Shown here piece after piece: positions 1 to 13,231 of a stretch of DNA of 64,000 nt. The position numbers and the translations under genes are program-made. Each line of letters opens with the position of its first letter. Position 1 is the stretch's first letter. The notes under the pieces were generated by a model. It made no database searches and had not been told where the DNA came from. It saw only the letters and a list, made by a program, of their open reading frames with translations. This stretch comes from Inonotus obliquus (Eukaryota; Basidiomycota; Agaricomycetes; Hymenochaetales; Hymenochaetaceae), in the NCBI GenBank assembly GCA_032164295.1, contig JAJHTX010000002.1:2170001-2234000 (forward strand). Reading direction: 5' to 3'.

Positions 1-138
1 AATTACTGACGCGCGTAATAAATACATTTAAAAAAAAAATGATATTATGTAACACGATCGGCGCTTTTCTGTGTCAATTTTATGACACATGAGAATTTTA
101 TTGATACGAGTTGTTTTCAACCATCACGAGTGGTTACG

Positions 139-2665
139 ATGACTGACAAGGGGTACGATGACTCTCCGTCGACTCTTCAAGACGGGTCGATGCCGAGAAG
201 GCGGAGCTCCAATCCAGGGCTTTGGCTGGCGATAAAACTCCTTCTCATTCTTATCCCATTGCACTGCGTGCAATATAGTGCGAGGAAATACTGGAAGCAA
301 ACAACTGGTTCAGTCCCGGAAAGTCACATAGGAACTTTAAGATGGTTTAAATGTGAGGAGCCCGTCGTACCTGGTATGGACTGCGGGTCTATTGTGTGAG
401 TAACGAACTTGTGCCAGGCGCAACTTTTCGCTTTCATTCACCCTAGAATAATCTCAGAGTGCCGTTAGACCATTTAAACCATACGAAAGGGACAAGTAAC
501 ATCGCTCTCGCGAGGTACAAGGCAACAAGCCGCTTCAGAAGGGGTACCATCTTCCTGAACCCAGGTAAAATCACCTTGATATTGCCGAATGCTTGTTAAA
601 GGAATTGTACCAAGGCGGCCCAGGTGGATCCGGAGTGCGGTTTGCGATACGTGGAATATCTTTGATGTCCCAGCTGGTTGGACCGCACTATGACATAGTT
701 GGCTTCGATCCAAGAGGCATCGGGAAAACAACGTAAGTGCATATTCCGAGCTCATATTATCGGTGAAAGAGGAGTCTGAGTTCGCTTCAAGCCCGGCAGT
801 ACGGTGCTTTCCAAATCCAGTCCACCAGCAATTTTTTGTTTCGAATACGGTGTTTGAGCAGGGTTTCACTGTATCTTCAAACCTCTCGGATCCGACGACG
901 CGGAATTACTTAGTTCAACAGTACAAAGAATTCCTTGCTCTGAAGAAGACTCAGGCTAAGCTCTGCGCGGAAAATGTGGGAGATGCCTTGAAGTACATGG
1001 GAACAACAACAGTTGCGAGAGATATAGATTTCATGGCGACTGCAATGGACGGCGAAGATGCCCTCATGTTCGTTGTCAAATCGCTCCTTTCCGAATACAA
1101 GCTCTAAATCCAAGGCTTATAGAAATTACTACGGTGGTTCTTATGGAACTATCCTCGGGGCTTATTTAGTGAACATGTGAGTACAAGCTAATGGGCTAGG
1201 TGATACCTCTTAACGAGACTCAACGTATTGTCAGGTTCCCCGACCGAGTAGGACGAGTGGCCATTGATGGAGTTGCAAATCCCGTGCTATGGGCAGGTAC
1301 ATATCACTACCACATCCGTTTTTTCTGTCGGACCATGATTTTATCCTAGCGAAACCATCGCAGTACTGGCATAGTGATTGGATAGTTTCCGCCGAGGACA
1401 CTTATCAAGTCTTCTTAAAGGAATGCAGCAAGGTGAGCAAGCATGCCTATTCCTTGCGAATAATGGACTCATGATTACAGGCCGGATCCGAATCGTGTCC
1501 TCTAGCTAACAGAACGAATGAGGATCCAAAGGAGATCGAACGACGAATTGACAACTTCCTTGATAATTTATATGATGCCCCGTTACCTGTTCCGCAAGCA
1601 AGGAGGCCTGGTTATATAACAGCCGGTGCCGTGAGAGGTACGTGTCTAAAACTCTAAAGCCATCCATTGTATGACATGCCTTTCCGGTGTCAAGCTCTTC
1701 TTCTCATATGTATGGAAGCTCCGAGATCATGGCCACAATGTGCCAGGTTCCTAGCCAACGCCATGTCCGGAGACGGCGCCAACCTACTCAACCTACTTCT
1801 CCCGCAATACGCTCCTTATCCTCTTCCAGATCTATCCTCCGCAGTAGACCTCCAGCGTCTCGCTGTGACGTGCCTAGACTCCCCACCGCCGGAGTCACCG
1901 TCAGATTTCCCAACGGCCGAGGAGCTAGCTGATATCGGATTAAGTGCCATCCAGGATGTGTCACGGAATTTTGGGATGAGTGTCAGTATTAGCGAGCCGG
2001 ATGGAGGGTGCCAGTTCTGGCCCGTGCGACCTCTGGAAAGATTCACCGGACCTTGGAACCATACCCTAAAGAACCCGATTCTGATTATTAGCAACACAGT
2101 GAGCTTCTTCCCAAGCGACCTCATTTTCCTTAGTCCTGATTTTTTGGAATTATTAGGCAGATCCGTAGGTCGAACCACTCCAGAGCCACAATATGATCCT
2201 AATTATGGGTTGACAGCGTTACACCTCTGCGCAGCGGTAGATTAGTGAATTCACTACTGGGGAACTCATCGCGGCTTCTCATACAAGACTCACCCGGAGT
2301 CAGTCTTTTCACCCTTTTTGAGAGTTAGACTCCATACTCAAGTAATATCTTCTCATCTCTAGCACTGCTCTTTGGGACTTGCGTCATTATGCACAATGAA
2401 TGCGTTCCGCGCATACTTCATAAACGGCACACTCCCGCCGAACGAACATATCTGTCCGGTAGATGAGTCTCCCTTCCCTCAGAGCGGAGCGGAATTCGGT
2501 ATTGAAGGAAAAGTGCTCTCTAAACATGAAGAGCACTTGATGGCGACAGCTAAAGAAGTAGGACAATGGCTCATTTCGCACAAGCTGTCTAGTTCACTTG
2601 GTCATCAAGTTCTTCATACTTGGAGGGCTAATACGTATGTACATGCAATACAAAAGATCGAATAA
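139..2665 (+). CDS. S33-family alpha/beta-hydrolase peptidase (TAP-like)
   Basis: Predicted serine aminopeptidase of the S33 family with a TAP-like C-terminal domain, which removes short peptides from N-termini. The first exon encodes an Arg-rich start and one hydrophobic segment (LWLAIKLLLILIPL), so a type II membrane anchor is likely. Then come the oxyanion motif GGPGGSG, the strand YDIVGFDPRG, and the nucleophile motif GGSYGT near 1131-1150. The acid motif TADPVTPL is rebuilt across an intron near 2154-2215. The catalytic His of SPG-HCS is restored across the intron of about 2296-2360, so the triad is complete. At least eight introns. An in-frame ATG at 82 would add 19 residues; 139 is preferred because MTDKG precedes the basic anchor. 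It converges on the tRNA ligase gene. Substrate unknown; the family call is firm. Confidence 0.87.
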
Positions 2666-2828
2666 CTGAGATGAGCTTGCTCAGAGCAAATGCAAATGCA
2701 ATGTAGTAGGTGATGAAGTTAGTTATGCTACGGGGATTCCTTTGGGGCTCGTGCGTGGTTACAGTGATGGTCTTTGGGTGCTTTAATCTTAATCCGATCC
2801 GAAAAGATGAAATTATAAGATGAAATTA

Positions 2829-5597
2829 TTAGTTCATCAGTCCCTTGACTCTTCCTTTGACTATGATATTCCTCAGCGGGAGCGCATGAACGTTCTCTTT
2901 GTATTTTCCGGATTTCCATGACTCGACGACGGCTCGAGCTTCGAAAGGATTGATGCTAGATTCGCGCGTCCCAACCGTGACATGCAGTCGCTTCTTCAGG
3001 CCTTCGTCCAATGAAGCGACAAACTCGAGAGCTTCTTCATGGGTATCTTCACCAGGGTGCACGTCAACCTTGAGATCTTCAATTGTCGCAGCCATAACTC
3101 GTCCATCGCTAATGAGGTGTCCAAGCTTGAAGGTAAACATCGGCGCACTAGATTGAGAGTATAGGCTCTGGCAGCGATCCCATAGCCCTTGTTCCTCCGG
3201 TAGACTCTTCGTATGCACAAGCGTAACGTGTGGCGTTATTGTAACACGTTCATCTTTAACCATGTTTTCCCAGAGCTGACGCATTTCTTCGTGCACATCG
3301 CCTTCCGTGAATCGTCCCTCTACGACTGCCTTCAAATCGACCTCAGGAAGGAGACCATAATATCGTACTTTGGGGGCGCTCTTCGTCTGCTTGTTAACAA
3401 TCTGCGTGGCCTTGTAACCGCGGGCTTTTGCCAAAGCCGCTCCGACTTGTTCCCTTGAAGGTTTCGGCAAGCCCAGTGTGCGCACGCATGCGTCAACTGC
3501 ACGGTCAAGGCTCTGCTCCATGTCTTCTTCCAAGTCCATCTCAACCACCTCATCTACTTCGTCCTCTGTGAGCTCTTCAGAGTTTTGGATAAACGTCCAG
3601 ATAACCTGTTCGTGGTGCTGTACGTCCCTATCGGGGCGTAGCGTCTGGTGATTATCGCCTCTCTCTAGGACTCGATCCGAACAAATTCGGTGAACCATTG
3701 CTGCCGGCTTTTCGGGCGTGGGCCAGTACATAGCCATAAGACGGACAGGTGGTTGCATAGTCCCGACTGCGTCACGAAGACTTTGCCGGTGCTGCTCAAG
3801 ATGGTTATTTCTATGTACAGTATTGTCTTGTCAAACGAGATTCGTTGAGTAGCGTGCGAGGACTCACTTGTCTGCAATAACTACATCATGATTCCTCAGG
3901 AGTTCTGTCACTTTCCTTACGAAAACCTGAGCGGGCTTCTTTCCTGGAATGTCGTCACTCTGTACATGCCCAAACCCGAATAAGTGAGTGAGGGCGACGG
4001 CTATAGTCGTCTTGCCACATCCAGGAATGGCGACAGGTAGAATTATAGTCTTCCCAAAATGTTTCTTCGGTCTGTCATCGTGCTTATCCGACTTGAATGC
4101 CTGAGTGGGCTGCCCAGTCTGGACCGTAGTTGTTTTTAGCCATTCCAGGAAACGCTCGCGCGTCGCAATGATTCCTTTACCCTTATGAAACCCTTCAAAT
4201 GCGCCACGATTCTTCCTGATCTCTTCCCGTACCCAACTCAAATAGAGATGCGATTCCTGACGACGAAGCTTTGACTTGGGGATTTTCACCTCATCCAAGT
4301 CTTTTTTCGCGGATAGTAGCATTTTGGTGATCTCTCGCCAATCTCGGTACGTCATGTACGGTTCGTCATACTTTACTTTGAAGAAGAAGGACGAGCCGGG
4401 TGGGTAAGGCGGTGAATCATTGGATGCATCTTTCGTGCCTACATGACAGCGGACGACGAAGCCTTCTATCGGTTCGCCTTTCCACTGGCCCTTCTTACCA
4501 ATTACATCCGAGTATGCTCGCACTTCCGCGATGGAATCTACGGTGTGGTATGCCGTTTCTATCAGCCCCCATTCCCGTGCGAACGCTGCTACTTCGTCAG
4601 AGGGAAGCGTCTTGAAAGCCCCGGTGGATTCATTGATACCGTGAAGATGCAAGCCAGTCTTTTCCGGTGAATAGGGTAGAACGTGTTCTTCAAAGGAGTC
4701 GTCACATAGCTATAGGAAAGTAACAATTAAATGAGCACGAGGACGGTCAATATTCGCAGCTTAAACTGTACCTCAGCAACCGCAGTCCAGTTCTTATCCC
4801 AGAGAACTTGAGTCAGCTGTTCAACAGTCTTCCCTTTCGCTTCCAGTTGCTTTCGTAACCACCTCTCTCCCATCTCTGCATGACTAACTGGAGAGCCTTT
4901 GACGGGTCCGAGAGAATGCTTAGAGGTAACAAGAACCTTGTCAGGTGCGAGAGCCGCGATGAAGATGATGCATCCATTGGATTTCAACGTCATGACATAC
5001 GGCGGACTAGTGTGCTTTTGCAAAGCCTCCCACTGTAGCAACGAGCTCGTCAACACAACATGTTCATCAGTGAAAATTCCCAAGACATGAACTCACCGTA
5101 CACCAGGGCACTTCCCCAATATTGAAGAATTTATCATATCCTCTCGCCACAATCCTATGATGCCCATCTTTATCGCCTTCCTCACTCTTCGGATTCTCCG
5201 AACACCACATCGTAAATAGTCCCCTCGCAAGGGTCGGGAACGGCGACGGCACGTCGTAATACTTATACTCGTTCAACTTCCAACTCCTCACTGTCAATTC
5301 CGAGTCCGCCGGTGCCTTGTATATAGACGAGTTGACGAGTTTTTTATTTTCCTCTTTGAGTTCGAGGAGCTTCGAGACGAGTTCGTGGTCTGATGCAGAG
5401 AATGAAGAGGCCATGTTCGTTCTTGAACGTGAGAACTGTCGTTTTTGATGTGAACTTGAGAATGCGCCCTTGACTCTCTGTGGAGGAAAGAGACTAAGTT
5501 GCTGCTTTGCGCTAGTGGGAACACATAAATAATGGCGCAAGCTGGCTGCGCGACCGAGAAAATGGATGACTCGAGTGCACGGAGCCAGCATGGTCAT
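2829..5597 (-). CDS. TRL1: Fungal tRNA ligase (ligase-kinase-phosphodiesterase)
   Basis: Joins tRNA halves after intron removal and, in fungi generally, the HAC1-type mRNA of the unfolded protein response. Domain order matches Trl1. The N-terminal adenylyltransferase has nucleotidyl-lysine motif KSNG near 5000, followed by ligase motifs with KVKYDEPYMTYRDW. The polynucleotide kinase has P-loop GCGKTT near 4010. The C-terminal 2H phosphodiesterase has paired HVTLVHT (near 3225) and HVTVGT (near 2975) motifs. It ends in GRVKGLMN. Introns are seen near 3760-3863, 4660-4720 and 5085-5100. The first ATG (5597) adds 61 residues rich in Arg/Lys/Ser with no acidic residue; the next good start is MASSF at 5414. 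The stop lies about 160 bp from the convergent peptidase stop, and the gene starts about 190 bp downstream of the ATG18 stop. Confidence 0.93.
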
Positions 5598-5790
5598 TGT
5601 GACTCCTCGCCGTACTTGCAGCGGATGAAGTACATGTTAGTTCGTTCATACACGCTGGCGGAGCCGAGAACAGTATCGCTTAGAAAATGACTCGGACTTC
5701 AAATTATGTATGCCGCGAAGTTACTACCACAGGAGAATATACTACAAATTACGAACCACAAAAGTAAGACAGTAATAAAACGGCTGAACC

Positions 5791-7545
5791 TCATTCCACC
5801 AGACCAGACTCCTCTGAGCTATCCAATAGGCTATGCGGAGCGACGTTAGCGAAATAATGAGCACTCCTAAGCAAGATCGGCGTACCTGTACTGTTTCATC
5901 AAAGTGCATTCTCCGCCATTTTCGAGGTCAATGTTATACGAATAGAAATATCCTTCCGACGAGATCACCATCACATGCGGCATCGTTCTACAAAAAAGAA
6001 AGGATCAATCACTGAAGCAAGACACCACCGAGATTCCAAAATAAAATCCATCAAACAACAAGAGACAAATGATTGACCTGGCGCATTCGGGGAACTTTAG
6101 TTGCGAAGAAGTAGCTTACCCGCTAATTGCTACGATACATCGTGCACCGCTCACGGGTAGCTTTAGAAAGGCGAAGTCCCTTGATGGCTCCCACATCTCC
6201 GTCAGCGTGTTTGGTAGGTAACCACCAACAGAAGAAGTAATGTTCTTTGTGATTTTTAGTGACCGTCGCCTGAGATATTGACTGAGACTAGAGTCAGTGT
6301 GTGACCTGGAGTGTAATGAATGAAGCGACGTACGAAACGCCACCACTCTTCTTTCCATCAATGAACGCCTCATAACCGCCTTCCAGGCCTTGTGAACCGT
6401 CTCGACTATCAATTGAGGGTGAAGGACTTAATGGTGGCCCTGTCTTACTATTCGACGGTGAGGCGCTAGACCCCTTCTGCGAACCTAGACTGAAAATGTG
6501 CACAGTGTCATGCGCAGAGCTAACGGCAAGCAACGTTGACATCGTGTTGAAATTCATCGAGTAAATCCTTGCTTCCCGTGTTCCGCGTCGAAACTGGTAC
6601 AACTTCTCTGAGCCCGGGATACTCCACACGCGAATAACAGTACCCTTCTCTGACGCTGTCGCAAGCATAGTGCCAGATGAGTTGATCGAGAGGAAGGAGA
6701 TGGGTGATTTGTGTGCTTGGATCACGTTCTCGACGATGAGTTTTCGGGTCGAGAATAGAATGACGTCTCCGGACTGTTGCCCTGATGTACTGGGCTGGGC
6801 TGCTGGAGTTGGTTGTTGAGAGAGTGGCTGAGTCGGGGATGGAACAGGCGACGGATATGCTAAGTATGATGAGTCTGCGGATGGTGACAAAGCGCAAACC
6901 GCTGTGGATACTGTTTAGCTCTGGCATCAAGTTTACCAACAACGGAGGACACACCTTCGGGATTGGGAGTTGTCTCGATGACGTGCATGAGTCGCATATT
7001 GGAGATATCATAAACATATATCTCTACTTCCAACACAACTACCATCGTCTTTCGGTTTAGCTTGACTGCAAGAATGGACGACGGGAAAAGCAGTTCGCAA
7101 ATCATCGATTGTCGCTGGCCAGTTCACAACAAATAGGAGTCAGCCGAGGCGAATAGGAACAGCTGAATGAATCCTGACACCTTGGTGTTCACGATCTGCA
7201 ATTTGCGCGGACTGGACTGTGGTTGGTCTGCGGCACCGACCAATGCTATGAGGGACGTGCAGAAGAGCATTTCCACAATCCCTCGAGCACCGTCATCTAT
7301 CGTTGCAAGTCAGACAAGACCAAGAAACATGCTTAGATGTGATTAGACCCACTCATTGTATAAACTCTACCAAATGGATCGCAATTGGTGACGCTGTATC
7401 CCTTCTTGGTACCAACAGAGATACATCTAACCAAGGGGTCAATTATTGAAAGAGGGATTATTCGATTACTTGGAGCTCACGTAAAGTCCTGATTGAAGTT
7501 TGCGAATAACATGTTTGGGTTTGTACGGTCTGCATGGGGCAGCAT
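5791..7545 (-). CDS. ATG18: Autophagy-related PROPPIN beta-propeller protein Atg18
   Basis: Binds PtdIns3P/PtdIns(3,5)P2 on autophagic and vacuolar membranes. The start region reads [11 protein letters not shown] then, after an intron, [19 protein letters not shown], the usual first blade of Atg18. Later blades include [19 protein letters not shown] and [14 protein letters not shown]. The signature phosphoinositide motif FRRG is at about 6585-6600. A Ser/Pro-rich insertion (about 6400-6500) sits after HIFSL, as in the loop between late blades. The last long exon has [17 protein letters not shown], and a final short exon ends [13 protein letters not shown]. Seven or more exons. The start at 7545 adds [11 protein letters not shown] before a second in-frame Met at 7512; either may be used. 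Family certain; Atg18 rather than another PROPPIN is the likeliest call. Confidence 0.9.
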
Positions 7546-8327
7546 GTTGAGAGAGAGGACAGAGAGTACATTCACGCTTGGTGTTGAGTAGCGAGTTGAT
7601 TATGTAACACAGGTTCCTTCCTCCTTCCCTCCCGCCTTTGGCTCGATATTCCCTGGTCACTCTTCCTCTATTCTTCACATTCGCCGCCTCGCAAACGATG
7701 ACTCTGTGACTAGCGAAGGCTTGTTATACCTTTCCGACGACCTCCTCGCCGCTGTTTTCCACCCATCGCAGCGTTGGCTTGGTTGGTGCTGTACTCCTTG
7801 ACCTCGATGGTATGCCTTACCTCCTGATCATTAGCTGCCTCTTTAGCTTTACCCAGATACGACTGTTTTACTTGTATACATCGGCCGGTGAAAGCATGTC
7901 AAATGGTTATTCATGAGTGATGCGGACGGTGGGAAGATTGCTCGAGGATATCTTGTTTACTTCCAGACGGAGATTGCAATTCGTGCTGACTAGAGATTAC
8001 CGACTTACAACTCCTAGCTTATTCACTCTTTACACACATCGATTCGACACCTTTCAGTCGCTTTGTCTATGCAATACACTCCATGTATTCTTCACGTTTG
8101 TCGTATGGCACAGCAACACCTCTTGCCCTCTCCTTCTTCACAACGGGCGGAATCGAGACAACGATGACTCTGCGAGCTGAGGTGTTCTTGAGGGGAAGAA
8201 TAACTCTTAAGACAGTAAAATTCCGGTAATATTCGCATTCATATCACTACATAACAAGCCCTTGCAATATACTTAAGAACAACTTTCTAACGCAACTCAA
8301 AAGCCCGTCAAAACTACAATGCTCCAA

Positions 8328-8509
8328 CCCGAGATTTCGTACTTGCCATCTGTGGAAGTGCGTCTGAATAGTCGCCTTCTCACCCGATGGGAAGTGCTAC
8401 GCCCTCGTGCTTGGAAGACATGCAACCCCTCGTGTCTACGGTGTAGTCATTGACGAAGAGCATGCCATTCCGTCTGAATGAGCCTGTTGAGCATAGTAGA
8501 AGAACTAAT
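8328..8509 (+). repeat. Decayed direct repeat, copy A
   Basis: About 180 bp starting at CCCGAGATTTCGT and ending near AGTAGAAGAACTAAT. It aligns with 8892-9063 over its whole length with scattered substitutions and small indels (shared ATCTGTGGAAGTGC and TCGCCTTCTCACCCGA). No open frame is conserved between copies, so this is a non-coding repeat. Confidence 0.72.
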
Positions 8510-8891
8510 GTCCCTTCTTTGTGAGAGGGTACGTGTATGTTGTTACCTGACCCTAGGTCAGATAATGGGGAAAGAGTCTGTGATGGAGGCAGAGAGAAAG
8601 AGGGCGAGAGAGTGAGAGAGAAACAATTCACACGTCGATTTACCACGGGTCGATTATGTAACACGGACCTCCTATAATAAGTAGATTTATCTTTCTCGGG
8701 GTGTCCTTTTCATCTCTTTTACATGGCAAAGCTCCTTCCAAAATAAAATAGATTCAATATTACTGCCTCAAAAAATCTAACAAAAACTTACTTTCGTATT
8801 CGCATCATTACACAACATTGTCTAAGCCGAAATGTGAGAGGTAAATAGAGAGATTTGTCGCAGCTCGGAAGCTCGACAAGTCTACGGTGCC

Positions 8892-9063
8892 CCCCTGAGA
8901 TTTCGTGCTTCTCATCTGTGGAAGTGCATCTGAATAAGTCGCCTTCTCACCCGACGGGAAGCGCTACGTCTCATGCGCTCGGAAGACACGCGGCCAAATC
9001 GTATCTACGGCGCAGTCAGGTCATGACATTCCGTCGTTGCTGTTGAGCGTAGTAGAGACTAAT
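8892..9063 (+). repeat. Decayed direct repeat, copy B
   Basis: Second copy of the 8328-8509 repeat in the same orientation, about 560 bp downstream. Weaker similarity extends upstream (TATTCGCATCATTACACAAC against TATTCGCATTCATATCACTAC), suggesting an original unit near 300 bp. Confidence 0.72.
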
Positions 9064-10320
9064 ATTGCTACATACGAAAGCCGAAAACGAGTGGAGTCAG
9101 CGGACCCTACAATCAGCCATCGGTCGCCCATCAAACATTTGGGTAAGACTGGAGAGGGTACTATTGGTATCCAGGAAGCAGGAAGTGAGGAGGTTTACTT
9201 TCGCAGCTGGTTGCGGGCAAATTTTATAGGCTAGAAACCGTAATCATTCGCACGCTGCTGATATAATTAGAATGAGCGCTTTCAATGTTCACCATCCTTC
9301 CTTCCGATTCTTTCGGATCTCTAGAGCGATTCATTTCAATTGCTCTTGAAGTGACTCGACTCGAACGGCGGTGATTGAATACCCTATAACAAGTCACTTC
9401 CCCTCCTTCGAATCCTAACACCAATCGTTCCTTTGATACATAGACCCTACATCTCCGGACCTATGATATACTCTCAACCTACCCTTGCCCCACGCAGTCA
9501 AGGTTTCTTTGGATGTGATGCTGTGCTCGTTTGGTATCCATCGATATCAGATTCAAATCAATTGAGAATGAGGCGATAAATGGAAACGACATAGACTTTT
9601 CATCCGCAGGCGCAAATGAAGAAAACGGAATTGGCCTACCATGAGCTGTGCTCTCTATGCTATGGAAAAACTGGTTCATTGGCCACATGTTGTTCAGGTC
9701 AAAGCGGAGTTTCGATGTTTGAAACTGCCGGTATTATTTTCAGTTTAAAACACTTCAAGTAACTTCAGATCCGCGTTACTCATCGCGTTTTCGGATTGAT
9801 TATACCATGACCTACCGAGCTTCAATTTAGGCACCGACGGAGTAGCGGGACTTTACAGGAACATGTAGGTAACACGCGGAACCCGGCAGACGTGCATTAT
9901 TTGAGTACATCGTCCTGCTGTGCCTTGCCGCCGTACTCCCGAATCAATGCCCTGAAAACCGGAATAACGGCACTACGGAAGTTACGAAAATAGGGTATCC
10001 TTTTTCTTATAATTGGAACAACTTCGGAGCACCGGGTTCGCCAGACGACACGCACGGCATGTTCAAGAATGTTCCAGGCGCGCGTTGATGATGTTCGTAA
10101 CGGGTATAGAAATACATTCCATTTTTACATGTTCTTACATGCATTTGCGATGAGCGAGTTGGATCAGCTACATAATCTATACAATAAGTTGGGATGCTTC
10201 ACAAGAAATCTAAACCCAAGAAATAACCACTCCGGTTGTACTTGTAGAAGCTCACGGGCTTGTTGGAAGCCATAGTGGCGTTAGGCCTTTTGGTGTGTTT
10301 TTATTACGAGTGGTGGTAAA

Positions 10321-12475
10321 TCAAAAGAGCCAAGGACCCACTATTGACAGAAGCAACCATTAGTCGACCGGCAATGATACGATTTAAAGAAACTGCACTC
10401 ACTTCTCCCCATAGCGCCCTCAGGCTTAATCTGCAAACAACTTTGATGGATGAGGTTGAGTGCCTTAACAGCATCTCTGCCATCGATGACGCAGGATATG
10501 TTAATCTCGGATGCACCCTGACTGATCATCTCTATGTTGACGTTGCCCTCAGCGAGAGATGTGAACATGCGCCCGGCAATACCAACGAGATTGCGTTGTT
10601 GTTTCCCAACGAGCGAAAGGATGGCCATGTCTGGGTAAATCGAGACCTGAAAGTCACCATAGTCAGAACCCGACTCGACTAGAGTTTGAGAATGAAGAGC
10701 CATAACGTACAGTCCCACAATTTTCCAATTCCCTTACCAACCGATCCATCATCCGCTTTCCTAGTCCATCCCCAAAAGCCATACTGACATGCACCTCACT
10801 CGTACTGATCAAGTCCACGTCAATCCCGAATCGATCCAGCGTACCGAAAATCTTTGCGAAGAACCCGTGCGAGACGCTCTTTCGGTTTGAATGAATGTTC
10901 AACACCGTTATCTTCTCCTTTATCGTCACTGCTGTTGGTAATTTCTTTCTCCCTTCTTTCAGAAGCGGACTAGCGCCGTCCAACGAATAGTCATTCATAA
11001 TCAGTGAGGCAGCGTCGACGTTTGGGTCTGGGTGGATAACCGTTCCGCAACCCGAGGGATTCTCAACGTTCTTGATACGAATCGGGATCTTCTGTCGGAT
11101 GACCTGCTCCATCGTGAAAGGATGAACAACCTCGCTGCCATAAAATGTCAACTCTGACGCTTCATCTGGAGAGATGATCGGTATCAGTCGTGCGGTTGGC
11201 ACCTTACGAGGGTCCGCAGTGAAAATCCCATCCACCTCTTTCCATATCTGTAGTTCGCAGGCTTGTAACCCGACTGCAGCAAGTGCCGCACACAGATCTG
11301 TATACCCTCTACCGACTTGTCGTAACAATGACCCAGGGACGGGTCCAAAGAAACCTGTGACAATGGGTACACGATTTCCGCATTGCTTTAAGCGTGTCCC
11401 GATAGCTTCTGCAACTTTGTCATAGAAAGATTGATCAAGTGAGACATGCTCGGATTTTGATGAACGTTCGCCGTCAATTTCGTCTGTATGTTCCGGTGGA
11501 ATAACGTTTTCGAGTGAGACGAACTCGGAATCGATACCCTTGTCTCGGAGTACGGCTGCCACAAGTTTGCAAGAAAGGCGCTCGCCCACACCGACAATAT
11601 TGTCCCGAGATCGCGGAGAGATTTCGTCGATAATCTATAATCACTTCAAGCTCGGATACGGATATTACGGAAAGAAATAGGTACTAACCTGCGTAGCAAA
11701 GAGGAAGTTCTGTAAACTATCGCAATCCTGTTCTATTTCTGCCTCAAGCTCCCTGAGTAAGCCCGGATTCTGTACAGACGCTCGAGCGGCGGCAAGATGG
11801 TCGGATCGTAATATATCTATAGTTCGCTGGAATTTTTGTGTCTCCAGAGTTGCCGGAGAACTGGAATCGTTCTGAGTGTAAAAAGTAGATGAAAACGGTG
11901 ATGGAGAGTCTGAGCGGGGTAAATTTGTATTCGATATCTCTATCCGAGAACGACGACCGTTTCCATTTAAAAGCCCTTGAAGGTTGTGTTCGCTGTCCTT
12001 TCGCGGCCAAAAGCCCCTACTGTGAGCAATTCCGGCGACTGCAACGGGTATTGGAGGAGAGGCGATGCCAGAAGTATGTGACGGCGAATGGTTGCGCTGA
12101 AGTGTCTCTGCGGCTGCGCGAAGTAAAAGGTTTGTGGTTCCCAAAGCCTTAGTAGTCCCGGAGCGCGCTGAGCACACAATGGCAACCTTATGTTGGTCAA
12201 GATACGCTCTATAAATATAACCTATACATATTCATAAACGACGGAGCACATGAGAGATAAACTCACGGCACGATCTCCTCAGCAATCTTCTCGACAAACT
12301 TCCCCACACTTGTTCCTCCATACTTCTGCACCACCCACGTTGCGTCCGGATTGCTTGTGTTCTGGTGTAAGCTCGGAGGCGTGCGGGGACTCGGGGAAGA
12401 CATCGTAGAGTTGGAATCGGAAGGAGTGAGAGGGGCTGGTTCAAGAGAACTGTCGTTATCGCTAGGTATCGACAT
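10321..12475 (-). CDS. HOM3: Aspartate kinase (aspartokinase)
   Basis: Phosphorylates aspartate, the first step to threonine, methionine and isoleucine. The first exon has a Ser/Pro-rich start then the ATP/substrate motif QKYGGTSVGKFVEKI. The kinase core continues with GFFGPVPGSLLRQVGRGYTD, EVDGIFTADPRKVP and ELTFYGSEVVHPFTMEQ. Two C-terminal ACT domains follow: ITVLNIHSNRKSVSHGFF with VDLISTSEVHVSMA, then ILSLVGKQQRNLVGIAGRMF with EMISQGASEINISCV. ACT domains carry end-product feedback in this family. The last short exon reads MGPWLF then TGA at 10321-10323, reached by splicing across about 10339-10400. A low-complexity stretch (about 11890-12180) lies inside the kinase domain in place of the usual short linker. 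A 60-bp piece of this gene (12039-12098) recurs at 14589-14641. Confidence 0.93.
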
Positions 12476-12848
12476 TGCGGTTTTTAAGCTAGAGTCACAC
12501 GGCTCTGGACTTGTCCCGGGACTAGCTGCTGAGGTTAGCAGCGTCTGAAGATGGAACGATACGGCAAGCGTGTAGGTAGTGTTTTGATTGAAGCAGGTGA
12601 GCTGAACGAGTCTATGAATGAATTCTATGTTTGTTAGATCTCTAGCCTAAAGGAGCGTGTCAGAAGCAACAGAGAGAGTACAGAACAGAGATATACGCCT
12701 AATGGAGGCTAGGGAAGGGAGGACGAGTAGCAGACAGCATTCAAACAACTGGCTGGGCTCAATGGCGAAATATTTCTGTAGGGACTCGCCATGAATTCAA
12801 AATTTAAAATTCCCGACTATCTCCGGACCATCTGGGCCCGATCTATAG
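12476..12848. promoter_or_regulatory. Upstream region of aspartate kinase
   Basis: About 370 bp upstream of the kinase start with no open frame of note. It must contain the kinase promoter. No clear TATA box or Gcn4-type TGACTCA site was seen. The right edge marks the start of the NmrA tandem duplication (TCTATAGCCCGTTG). Confidence 0.4.
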
Positions 12849-13231
12849 CCCGTTGCGTCCTGACCTTCCGACTCTCGGAATCTGCCCATTCGACTGACCT
12901 TCGATCACGAGCGACATCCCAAGAACTTTGCACTGGACGTCAAGGACCAGGGTAGACACTCACAATGGCCAGCACAAAGATCAGGACGTCAGAAACGCTT
13001 CAAAAGAGCACTTCACCCTGTGTCGGAGAACAACGCGTCTGGTCAGCCCATTCATTCTCGGTGAATCTGCTTTTTGTTTCTGTCGATTGTTCAGGTTGCT
13101 TTGTCTTCACGATTCAGTCAACCTTATTCAGAAACCTACTGCTGAATAAGCCACAGTAATGACACCGTGTCTAGTACTGTATAAAAATCAATCATGGAAG
13201 TCCTTCAAGCTAGAGCATTCTCAAGAACGCC

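Larger units (their letters stand above)
7546..10320. other. 2.8-kb stretch with no supported gene
   Basis: Lies between the ATG18 start and the aspartate kinase stop. All open frames are under 100 codons and none matches a family I know. The left half is dominated by degenerate direct repeats (listed separately), including a recurring ATTATGTAACAC word. Part must be the ATG18 promoter. No tRNA or other RNA gene was seen. Confidence 0.6.
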
